NCBI GenBank assembly: GCA_003116995.1
Contig: BDSL01000054.1
Location: 248,001-312,000 of the forward strand
Direction of reading: 5' to 3'
Length of the DNA: 64,000 nucleotides
Source of the DNA: Yamagishiella unicocca
Lineage: Eukaryota; Chlorophyta; Chlorophyceae; Chlamydomonadales; Volvocaceae
The first letter of the stretch is position 1; each line of letters begins with the position of its first letter. The position numbers and the translations under genes were made by a program. The notes beneath the pieces are model-generated. The model was not told the origin of the DNA, made no database searches, and was given only the letters and a program-made list of their open reading frames with translations. Shown piece by piece: positions 33,667-41,969 of the stretch.

Positions 33667-35180
33667 TTAAAAAATACAAGCGAGCGTCGGGAAGCTGCGC
33701 GGAGGATGCTCGTCATGCCATTCCCTGCTTAAAAAAGCCGAGATCGTATGTGCCGAGGGCCGGGACCGTGTAATACGGGGGTAGAGGCAGCCTGGGGGCA
33801 AGCTGCCCGTGACGTACTTGGACGATGTGTGAGATAAGTTTCCTTTCTGAACCCTTTGTTCCTTCCATTTCTATGAGGATTCAAATGGAGGTTGCAACGA
33901 GCTAGAAATCCTAATGCTAAGAGCGCCGCATTTCATGGCAGGTTGCGAAGTAGTGGCGGGAAGGCTGCTTCCTTTGATGTTGTTGTAACTATTTATTGAA
34001 GTAAAAACCATAAAAATTCCGGAGGTGACTGGTTCTGAAAGGCGTAGTAAAGCGTGCTTGTCTGGCGTCCGTGACGTGCCGTGTGCAAGTATAGTCGCCA
34101 ACTGAATGCTAGCGCGAAAGCCTTCTTAGACCCAGCCAACAGCCACGTGGTTCAGCACCTCCGCCCAACGATAAATTTCCGCTTCTGCAGCCTCACATGC
34201 GTCGGCCGGCAGGCTGCAAAATCCTCTTAGGTAGGGCGGCCATGTCCTGAAACTACCTAAAACCATAGGCGGCCAAAGCCACAGTTCAGCACAGTTGTCA
34301 TTGATGGCTCCAGCCAACCGTGATGCAGCTGACGTTGTTTCCAGGCATTCACAGTGTCTGTTCACACAGCAGCGGTAGCAGCTTTATCTCGTTCAGCGGC
34401 CCGTGACCGAGACCACATTGGCCACCGGTGCGGCCTCTGTCGTGAATGCTTTCATCGTTGCCGCTGCCGCCACCGCCGCCACCGCCAAGATCGCCGGCAT
34501 CTCCCTGAACCTCAACACTGTTGCGATCTGCACCTCTGCTGCTGCCGCCGCCACTGCGAACAGCCCCACGGTTCGCGGATTTCCTTTGTGCATCCCCATT
34601 GTTGCTGCCATGGCTATTGAAGTCACTGGAGGCGCCGGCACCCAAGCCCCCGCGCCCCCTTCCATTACCGGTGCTATCGCTGACCGTGATGCGGCTGGTG
34701 AGCCAACAGCTGCTGCTGCTAACGATGAGCTGTAGTCAACTCGTGGGTGTGGGCGCAGGGATGGGAGGTCGCGTCATGGCGGCGGGAGGGGGCGCCAGGG
34801 CGGCCGTTCATCATCGGTGGACGGTCATTACCCTCAATTGGTCCTTGCAGCAACAAGTAGAGGTCCCGCGTCGAGCAGAAGATGAAAAAGTTGGTGAATC
34901 TGATACGGGGAAATGCCTCTCGACAAAACAGCAGCAGTGGCGGTGGGGGAGAAGCAGTAGCGGACAGGGGGACAAAAGCATCCACATCCACTGCAGCGGC
35001 AATGGCACAACAGGGCGCCTCAGTGGCGGATGGCTGCTTCTGCCTCGAGTCGACACCCTTTAAAACGGTAAACAGCCCTTTAGCCGATGTGAAAACAATA
35101 TGAAAACGGCGGTGTGCGCGTTTTTGCGAAATTCGTTGGGATGGGGGGATACGGGCTAGCGCATTTCGCGGGTACCTGTC
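33667..35180. other. Left inner arm of palindrome 2, no gene recognised
   Basis: The reverse complement matches about 42,490-44,155. It contains an alanine- and serine-coding CAG/GCC-rich stretch (34,380-34,740) open in several frames. The right-arm version (43,400-42,630, - strand) stays open for about 256 codons from a GTG, but the left copy is frameshifted. No domain is recognised. Confidence 0.5.
35177..35180 (+). repeat. Target-site duplication, left (TGTC)
   Basis: The TGTC before the element is repeated at 40,942-40,945 after it. The undisturbed palindrome partner has it once. Confidence 0.75.
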
Positions 35181-35702
35181 TGTCACGACACAGCGCGTAA
35201 CCATCACAGCGCGTGCAGAGTGCGTTGGTTGCCGTACGCTAAGGGCATGAGTTGCGCCCTGCGGTTAGCGTTGTCTGGTAGATGTGGTTACATGGCTTTG
35301 ACTGCCGGTAATTACGGTAGTTATATTAGAGCTATCGTTATAGTAGATGTGAAGCCAACGGACACATGGCATGTGTCGGCAGCATTGGTAGAGGTGCTCC
35401 AGGGATGGCAGTTAGCCACGTTCGGGAGCGCACCTAGGCCCGCTGCCTGGAATGCCCAGGCAGCGGAGTTTGTCGCCACAAACTAACAAAGTCTGGAAGA
35501 AACAGCCCTGTACTGACACATCGCTGTAAGACTAGTGCGTACCTCCGCCCATTCTCTCAACAGCATCCACAACTTGCACGTCGCAGTGTGTTGATTGCTC
35601 AGCCGTAACCGGCAGTCTTTTCGCTCTCTTCACTCCAAGAGCCGACGCACGCGCGTCGGTGCCGCGTCCGGCAGCCAGGCGGCCTCTGGAGCAGCGAACC
35701 CT
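35181..35702 (+). repeat. 5' terminal repeat A1 (LTR lacking its last 50 bp)
   Basis: 522 bp, same length as and by eye near-identical to 40,370-40,891. It begins TGTCACGACACAGCG. It holds an 88-codon open frame (35,220-35,486), also present in the 3' copy. After CGAACCCT it passes directly into internal sequence, without the 50-bp end found in the 3' LTR. Confidence 0.85.
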
Positions 35703-35864
35703 CGACAAACTCCGCTGGACGTCAGACCAACCTGAGGTTTGCGAAGTCTCGCAACTAGGGGTCACCAGTAGGATAGAGACAGCGCTAGCGAGGCTAGCAG
35801 CATTTGTCTTGAGTCGGCATTGTCCTGCCGCCATCCTGTTTTGCTCGTTGCTTGAGAAGCAATC

Positions 35865-38800
35865 GTGGCACCCAAGCAAGTAGAGAAGCCGGCTGCGCCG
35901 CTTCCCATACCGTTGTTGTCTCCACTTCTAGCGACTAGGCCTGGCACTTCTGCTGAACGTCTTGCTGCTCGTCTTCTTCGCGCCGAACATCAATCATTGC
36001 AAGAAGCGCTTCGAGCAACTACTGACGCCAGTGATCAGGACCTTCCCCGCGTTCCCAGGATTGACAACAACACCGACGAGACCAACACCGACGGTCAACC
36101 CGGGCCAGCGTTACATTTGGCATCTGGTTCGTCTGGTGCATCTGGCTCATTTGGGACCGGCGAGGCCGGGAACTTTCCACTTGTCCGCAGCGGGGCTGCT
36201 GGGACCGGCGAGGCCGGGGACAATTCAGGTGTTCGCAGCGAGGCTGCTGGAACCGGCGAGGCCGGGAACATCCTGAGATCCTGCAGCGGGGCTGCTGGGA
36301 TCAACGAGGCCAGGAACGCCGCTCCGTCTTGCGACGCAGCGGCTGGTACTGAACTCGGTTATCTTCAAGGCGGGGCACCCGAGGAGGAGCCACCTGCGAG
36401 GAATCTACCTGCGCCCTTCACCGTCGCCGTCGTCCGCCCTTTCACCATGGGACCCGGAGGCTTCAGCAAGCCACCGCCTTACTTGGGTCAACCAGGCGAC
36501 TTCGAAAGTTGGAAGGTCAGGTTCGATGCGCACAAGCAGATGGTCCTGTGCAATGGCCAAATGGGAGCTCAGCCAGCCATCCTGGCCATCACGTTCAACG
36601 CAACCGTCCTCAACGTGGGGCCATCGTCACCTTTCGGCACCTGGGTGGCGGACACCTACGCGGCGATCCGTGCGGAACACGAGCAGGGTTTCCAAGCGTT
36701 GGCAGCGCCGGGGGCGGTGCCACACCCATATCTGGGAGCTGGCTACGTGAGGGCAGACGGCGCCATTATCGCTGACCTGTGGGACACCTGGGTCGCGGCG
36801 GCAAAGGCGCGGTTCGACATCGCCGATCCCCTGGCTCGCGGCCGAGCTGAGGCTTTCAAGCAGCTTCCCGAGGAGGCACCGCATGAGGCCGGCCAGCGGT
36901 ACTCGGAGATCATCAACAGGCTGTCGGTCGACGATGCCTGCGCCAAAGACAAGGCCAGGTGGTTTCTTTTCGGCCTACACGACCAGGCAATGAAGAATTG
37001 GGTAAACCAACAGTTCCTAGCCCGGAATGCGCCGGCGTGGACCTTCGAGGCCGTACTGGAGTTCGCCAACCTGTATCACATGCGGAATCAGCTTTCACCG
37101 ATGTCGTACGGGGCTGGCGTCGCGAAGAGCGGGGCTCGCTCGATGGCCACCACTGCAGCCGGGGGCGCATCGGAGGCCATTGGGTCCGCCGTCGCCAGCC
37201 CGCACCTGTCAGAACTTCAGAAGCTCTTGGAGGCACAGCGCCGCCAGATGGACATGCTCACCAATCAGATGCAGACCATGGCCACGTCAATGGCCACCGC
37301 CGTGCACGGGGGGGCGGGGCCCTCCCGTCACGGTGCGCCGCAGGGCAACTGGGGGCAACCGGCCGGGGGCCGGGGGCAACCGGCCGGGGGCCGGTGGCCC
37401 AACCCCAGCGGCCGTGGTCAGCATGCCAGCGGCCGTGGCGGTGAACGCGGCGCAGCGCCGGGCCGGGGGCCCAGGCTGAGCATCAATGACCCGGGCCCTC
37501 TCACGGGCAGCCTACCGCCCTGCGACTACGTCAACTGCCGGGGCAAGCGGGAGAACCATAGCCGGGACTTCTGCTATCAGGCGCAGCGGGATGGCCTCCC
37601 GACCGCCAACGTCAAGCCACCGCCACAGTTGCCCGCGCGGGGCGCGCGCAACATGGCAACCCGAGCCCAGGAGGCGCAGCACGACGAGGAGGAGTACGAC
37701 CCGCGCATCATGTTGTGCAGCAGGTTGGTCGGGGGGGCTGAGGTAACGGCGGGGCCGCACACCTCACTCGTCTCGACCAAGGCGCAGCTGCTTCAAGAGC
37801 AGCGACACAACCTGCAGCTCGAGGTGCCCTCGCTTCTGCCGCAGCTCGTCGTGTCGCCAGCGCCGGTCAACGCAGCACCGTCACCGTCTGCACCGTCGTT
37901 GCCCGCAGCCGTGCCCGTCGTCGCCGCCGTCGCATCTGCAGACCTGGCGACGCCGCCGCCGACTGTTCCCGCCGTGCCCGCGATGGTGCACACCGCCAAC
38001 GTCGTCCGGGACCCGCTGCCCGTTGGTTACACGCAGCAGCCGCCAGGGCAGCTGCCCAGCACCTTGCCAAGGGCAAGCAAGGCAGCAGGGGTCGTCGCAA
38101 GGTTTGAGGTCAGCCTGCCGTGTGGCACGCGGTACACGGTGGAGCTCGATGCGCAGGCGCCCACGTCCGTGGTGGGTGCCGCCATGCAGCTGCTGCAGTC
38201 GACCGGCTGCAGTGCGTGCAGCCCGCAGGTCAAGCTCGCCGGTGCAGTGGAAGTGACAGTAGCAGCACAGCAGGCAGCCGCGCCCGTCGCCAACGTGCCC
38301 AGGCTGCCCAGCCACCCTGATGCGGATCCGGCCGTCCTCACCCGGTCCATGCTGGAAAAGTTACCGCCGGAAAAGGTGCAGCAGGTGCTACGGGACTATG
38401 GCGATGCCAGCACGAACGTCCTATGGCTGCGCAAACGGGAGCCGCGGCACTCAATCACGGTACAGTCGGCTGCCAGGGGCAACCACAGCAGGCATCGACG
38501 ACGCGCTACGGCGGCAGGTCATGGCTGGCCCGGGGGGTCTCCCTGCCTGCCGCCGCCCAAATCCTTACAGCGTGCCTTCCTCACGCCTCATCACATGGCG
38601 AATTTACGTCCACGCTATGCCATTGAGCCCCCGGCCTTTCCGCAGGGGGGGGAAGTGTCTCTGGACTCAGCGGATAGGCCGGCAGCTTATCTGGCGATGG
38701 CGACGCGGGCAGCGCCAGCATTGGAGCATTGCACAGTGCTGCTCGCGGAGGTCATGGCCACCACTGGCCTCCAGCCGTCAGCGGAGCTCACGGACCCATG

Positions 38801-39083
38801 GGACGACACGCAGCTGCACCACCTACTGCGGCACGGCAGTTTCAGCAAGGAGCCACCGTCGGATGAGCAGCGGCGGGTCAACAAGCGCGCTTGGTCGTAC
38901 CGTGTAGCCGGGACAACCCTGCACCGCCTCATGCCCAACGGTACTGCGCGTGAGGTGCCTGAGCCGGGTCGCCGCCGGGAGATCGTTGAGCAAACGCACA
39001 GCAAGCTGGGGCACTTCGGGGTGCGGCGCACTCTCGGACTCCTGCAGACGAGCTTCTGGTGGCCAGATTTTCCTCAGCGCTGA
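35865..39083 (+). CDS. Gag-like / integrase H2C2 fused retrotransposon ORF
   Basis: 1,072 codons. The frame opens at GTG (GTGGCACCC) just after a TGA; an ancestral ATG may have mutated, and the next in-frame ATG in good context (CACCATGGG) is at 36,447. Order: tandem repeats with GTGEAGN around codons 90-150, a gag capsid-like part (DLWDTWVAAAKARFDI, WFLFGLHDQAMKNWV) near 300-390, an RGG-like basic stretch (GRGQPAGGRWPNPSGRGQ) near 500-530, a Cys/His segment CDYVNCRGKRENHSRDFC near 545-562, Ala/Pro/Val-rich linkers, then an integrase N-terminal zinc-binding region at the end (HSKLGHFGVRRTL, FWWPDF). RT and protease that normally lie between are absent, so the frame looks like an internal-deletion fusion. 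The stop falls right after WWPDF. Confidence 0.8.
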   Translation: MAPKQVEKPAAPLPIPLLSPLLATRPGTSAERLAARLLRAEHQSLQEALRATTDASDQDLPRVPRIDNNTDETNTDGQPGPALHLASGSSGASGSFGTGEAGNFPLVRSGAAGTGEAGDNSGVRSEAAGTGEAGNILRSCSGAAGINEARNAAPSCDAAAGTELGYLQGGAPEEEPPARNLPAPFTVAVVRPFTMGPGGFSKPPPYLGQPGDFESWKVRFDAHKQMVLCNGQMGAQPAILAITFNATVLNVGPSSPFGTWVADTYAAIRAEHEQGFQALAAPGAVPHPYLGAGYVRADGAIIADLWDTWVAAAKARFDIADPLARGRAEAFKQLPEEAPHEAGQRYSEIINRLSVDDACAKDKARWFLFGLHDQAMKNWVNQQFLARNAPAWTFEAVLEFANLYHMRNQLSPMSYGAGVAKSGARSMATTAAGGASEAIGSAVASPHLSELQKLLEAQRRQMDMLTNQMQTMATSMATAVHGGAGPSRHGAPQGNWGQPAGGRGQPAGGRWPNPSGRGQHASGRGGERGAAPGRGPRLSINDPGPLTGSLPPCDYVNCRGKRENHSRDFCYQAQRDGLPTANVKPPPQLPARGARNMATRAQEAQHDEEEYDPRIMLCSRLVGGAEVTAGPHTSLVSTKAQLLQEQRHNLQLEVPSLLPQLVVSPAPVNAAPSPSAPSLPAAVPVVAAVASADLATPPPTVPAVPAMVHTANVVRDPLPVGYTQQPPGQLPSTLPRASKAAGVVARFEVSLPCGTRYTVELDAQAPTSVVGAAMQLLQSTGCSACSPQVKLAGAVEVTVAAQQAAAPVANVPRLPSHPDADPAVLTRSMLEKLPPEKVQQVLRDYGDASTNVLWLRKREPRHSITVQSAARGNHSRHRRRATAAGHGWPGGSPCLPPPKSLQRAFLTPHHMANLRPRYAIEPPAFPQGGEVSLDSADRPAAYLAMATRAAPALEHCTVLLAEVMATTGLQPSAELTDPWDDTQLHHLLRHGSFSKEPPSDEQRRVNKRAWSYRVAGTTLHRLMPNGTAREVPEPGRRREIVEQTHSKLGHFGVRRTLGLLQTSFWWPDFPQR

Positions 39084-40059
39084 TCAGCGACGCCGCTTGG
39101 CAGCGGCGTCGGCTCTGGACGGGCGGGCCGTACGACGTAAGTACACCGACCCGGTGACGCTGGAGGATTCTGTGCTCGGGGGCGAAGCTCATTTCCTGGG
39201 TCAGGAGGCCCGACCCAAAGCCTACGAGGTGCGCTACATCGACGGCAGCACGGAGCGTATGTCACTGGCGGAGCTGCGCAAGCATCTGGCCCCTGAACCA
39301 ACAAAGGATCGGGGCCGGCGTAGCAGTCGCACCGCTCTGGCAGTCAGCATGGAGTCGCTTCCGGACAAGTGGGACCTGGGTACAGTTGCGGGCGTGCGCG
39401 GGGCGCTTGCGAAGCTCATGCCGCACGGGGAGCCCTCAGCCAATCTGGTGGGGCGGTTGGTCAACCGCGTGCCAGCCGGGCCACTGTTCCTGCAACGAGC
39501 CGGCCAGGCCACTCCCAACCAACCTGAGTGTGTGTCAACAATCACCGCGGAGCTGGAACCGCTGCTGCAGGTGGTTGACTTTAGCAAGTGCACTGGGGTA
39601 CTGGATCCGTGGAGTGGGACTGGGACTATAGCTCGCGTGTTTAGGCAGAAAGGGTACATGACGTACCGCAACGATGTGTTCGAGGGGCATGAAGCTGAGC
39701 GTCACGAGGATGCGCTGCAGCCTGGGTTTTATAGACGTGTGCAGGATGTGTGGGGTTATGATGCGATCGTAGCCTCGCCGTGGTTTGCCATGCTAGATCT
39801 AGCTTTGCCTCTCGCTGTTAGCTTTGCTCCAGTAGTCGCATTTCACGTGCCTGGGCACTATGTCACGGACGCGCATGACGTGCGTCGCGGTTATCTGCAG
39901 TCGCTTGCCAAGGCTGGGCGCCTAGCACTCATCATGGGCTTGCCACGCGGGCGCATGGGCAAGAGGTGCATGTGGGTAGTAGTGTTCGCGAGCCGCTGCC
40001 TTCGCAAGCAAATGCTCAGGACGAGCGAGGCTGTGGATGGACCGTGGGTGATGATGTAG
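39084..40059 (+). CDS. Retrotransposon 3' ORF: Tudor/chromo-like segment plus class I methyltransferase-like domain
   Basis: Open in the next frame immediately after the gag-integrase stop; the frame extends back to 38,950 but that part overlaps the other ORF. First comes a small beta-rich module, YEVRYIDGSTERMSLAELRK (about 39,220-39,280), like Tudor or chromo-type modules at the ends of gypsy integrases. Then comes a Rossmann methyltransferase-like region: motif I VLDPWSGTGTIARVF (about 39,597-39,640), an acidic residue after beta 2 (RNDVF), a DALQPGFY segment, motif IV-like DAIVASPWF (about 39,759-39,786) and VVAFHVPGHYVTD. The order and the S/D/N-P-P-like motif resemble DNA N6-adenine or N4-cytosine methyltransferases, but the second Pro is Trp here. 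There is no PCQ motif of C5 enzymes. Activity is uncertain. TAG stop at 40,057-40,059. Confidence 0.7.
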
Positions 40060-40308
40060 TGTTGCACTGGGTGTAGAGCGCGATCAGGGGGGGCAGTTCG
40101 TTGCCCAGTCGTTGCGGGGCCCTGTTTTGTCGTTAGCTGTTTGCAGTTTCTGAGCCTTTGAGCTTGCGTGTTCTGGTTTGTGTGCTTGCCCTCCTGAGAG
40201 GAGTTCTGCAGTGACGAACCTGTTGGCCATTAGGCCCATGTTAGGCCGTGAGACGGACCTGTGTGTTTGTGCTGTACTACCTTAGAGCAGCTTCCCCAAG
40301 GTTTCAGC

Positions 40309-40318
40309 TGGGGGGGGA
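40309..40318 (+). promoter_or_regulatory. Polypurine tract of LTR element
   Basis: Nine G and an A lie directly before repeat B1. In LTR elements such a tract primes plus-strand synthesis and normally touches the first base of the 3' LTR. Here it touches the 50-bp B1 block instead. Confidence 0.65.
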
Positions 40319-40367
40319 GTCTTCCGTAGGCTCACCCGCCCTGCACAACACGCTGTGTGTCGTGACA
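40318..40367 (+). repeat. Repeat B1, a displaced LTR end
   Basis: 50 bp identical to the last 50 bp of the 3' LTR (40,892-40,941), ending CGCTGTGTGTCGTGACA. It is followed by GC and then the start of the 3' LTR, so two LTR termini face each other across two bases. Confidence 0.9.
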
Positions 40368-40369
40368 GC

Positions 40370-40941
40370 TGTCACGACACAGCGCGTAACCATCACAGCG
40401 CGTGCAGAGTGCGTTGGTTGCCGTACGCTAAGGGCATGAGTTGCGCCCTGCGGTTAGCGTTGTCTGGTAGATGTGGTTACATGGCTTTGACTGCCGGTAA
40501 TTACGGTAGTTATATTAGAGCTATCGTTATAGTAGATGTGAAGCCAACGGACACATGGCATGTGTCGGCAGCATTGGTAGAGGTGCTCCAGGGATGGCAG
40601 TTAGCCACGTTCGGGAGCGCACCTAGGCCCGCTGCCTGGAATGCCCAGGCAGCGGAGTTTGTCGCCACAAACTAACAAAGTCTGGAAGAAACAGCCCTGT
40701 ACTGACACATCGCTGTAAGACTAGTGCGTACCTCCGCCCATTCTCTCAACAGCATCCACAACTTGCACGTCGCAGTGTGTTGATTGCTCAGCCGTAACCG
40801 GCAGTCTTTTCGCTCTCTTCACTCCAAGAGCCGACGCACGCGCGTCGGTGCCGCGTCCGGCAGCCAGGCGGCCTCTGGAGCAGCGAACCCTAGTCTTCCG
40901 TAGGCTCACCCGCCCTGCACAACACGCTGTGTGTCGTGACA
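40370..40941 (+). repeat. 3' LTR (A2 + B2, 572 bp)
   Basis: TG...CA ends with inverted terminal sequence TGTCACGACACAGCG / CGCTGTGTGTCGTGACA. The first 522 bp equal the 5' repeat and the last 50 bp equal B1. TGTC follows as the target duplication. Confidence 0.88.
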
Positions 40942-41651
40942 TGTCGGACAGCCCTCCGGCCCGGGCCCAGAGGCCCATCCGACCATAGGGGTCCGGTCAG
41001 CTGGTTTAAGTTAAGGACACTGACATGGTTTTCTCAGCATTCTAAGACCGGTGGTGTGCGCGTGTTCGGGAGGTAGGGGCTCGCGCATTTCGAGGGTACC
41101 TGTCCGACGGCCCTCCAACCCGAGCCCAGAGGCCCATCCGACCAGAGGGGTCCGGTCGGCTGATTGAGTTAAGGACACTGCCATAATATTCGCAAACATT
41201 TGAGGATAATTGTGTGCGCGTTTTTGCGAAATTCGTTGGGGTTGGGGAGATACGGGCTCGCGCATTTCGAGGGTGCCTGTCCGACGGCCCTCCAACCCGG
41301 GTCCAGAGGCCTCAAGAGATGGTCGAGGAATCCGAGGAGGCTTCTGAGGCATTCGACTTCAAAACCTCATCACCTGACGCGCAGGCGGGGGTGCGGAAGG
41401 GGGTGCAAGAGCGAGGAGAAGCGGCCCTGCATGTGCGTAAACATTCCCCTGGAGCCGTTCCTCCTAAAGCTATTCACGATGTACGTGCAGCCGTGATGTC
41501 TTCCGTCATGCATGTTGTGTGCGGTTTTATGCCAGAACAATGTGGTTTCGGCTCAGGGTTGTCGTTGGGCTGAGTGTTGTCTTGGCCTGGTTAAGGAACA
41601 CAGCCGAATCAGACCGCCGTTTGGTAACTCTGCAACGTGTTTCGGGTCCAG
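40942..41651. repeat. Inner palindrome arm with about three diverged tandem repeats
   Basis: Roughly 150-160-bp units at about 40,942-41,300, each with GTTAAGGACACTG, GCGCATTTCGAGGGT and GACGGCCCTCCAACCCG-like phrases. The reverse complement lies at about 41,970-42,490. No gene seen. A frame at 41,320-41,573, open in both arms, shows no recognised domain. Confidence 0.7.
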
Positions 41652-41969
41652 CACATATTTTCATTCGCCGCATTTCATTCGCCGCATTTCATTCGCCGCA
41701 TTTCATGGCAGGTGGCGGAGTAGTGGCGAGAAGCGGCATGAAGGCACTGCTGAGAGTCCAGAAATATGGAAGTAAAAGATGCAATTTGTATGACTGAATA
41801 GCTTTTCCAAGGTTACGAGACGTACCAGCAGCGAAGTCATGCTTGCATCGTTCGTGCATTATTGCGCCGACTAGTTGCATACGCCAGGTTCGCAGCGGAT
41901 AAAAATTAGATGACGTGAATCTGCACCCTATAAGTTATTGTCGAAAGAAAATGTTACACCTCCTATCCC
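41652..41969. other. Unpaired loop at the centre of palindrome 2
   Basis: The arms end at TTTCGGGTCCAGCA and resume at TGCTGGACCCGAAA. The 318-bp loop starts with three 15-bp units containing ATTCGCCGCATTTC. It includes CATTTCATGGCAGGT, also seen near 33,935 and 43,885. It is AT-richer than its surroundings. No gene seen. Confidence 0.75.

Larger units (their letters stand above)
35181..40941 (+). mobile_element. Non-autonomous Ty3/gypsy-like LTR retrotransposon with methyltransferase-like ORF
   Basis: The ends are TGTCACG...CGTGACA. The flanks are TGTC|element|TGTC, and the empty site in the other arm (near 42,490-42,515) contains a single GGTACCTGTCGGACGG-type sequence, giving a 4-bp target duplication. 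The 3' LTR is complete (40,370-40,941, 572 bp). The 5' terminal repeat (35,181-35,702) matches only its first 522 bp. The missing last 50 bp occur instead just after the polypurine tract at 40,318-40,367. Internal frames: gag-like joined to integrase H2C2 (35,865-39,083), then a second frame with a methyltransferase-like domain (39,084-40,059). Protease, RT, RNase H and the integrase core are not seen, so it would need help in trans. The 5' and 3' repeats look almost identical, which suggests a recent insertion. Confidence 0.85.
13963..41651. repeat. Left arm of palindrome 2
   Basis: Carries A2 (part), spacer, B1 and inner sequence in the reverse order of 41,970-57,014. After removal of about 12 kb of insertions (27,310-29,278, 29,418-33,666, 35,181-40,941) its length is about 15.7 kb. 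The remaining difference from the right arm is mostly the 33-bp minisatellite expansion. Confidence 0.85.

Noticed and set aside
35181..40941. Classification as a DIRS/PAT element because of split repeats and the methyltransferase-like domain
   Set aside because: Target duplication, TG...CA ends, a gag-like part and an H2C2 integrase region point to a gypsy-type element; no tyrosine recombinase is visible. Kept as a finding rather than a call.
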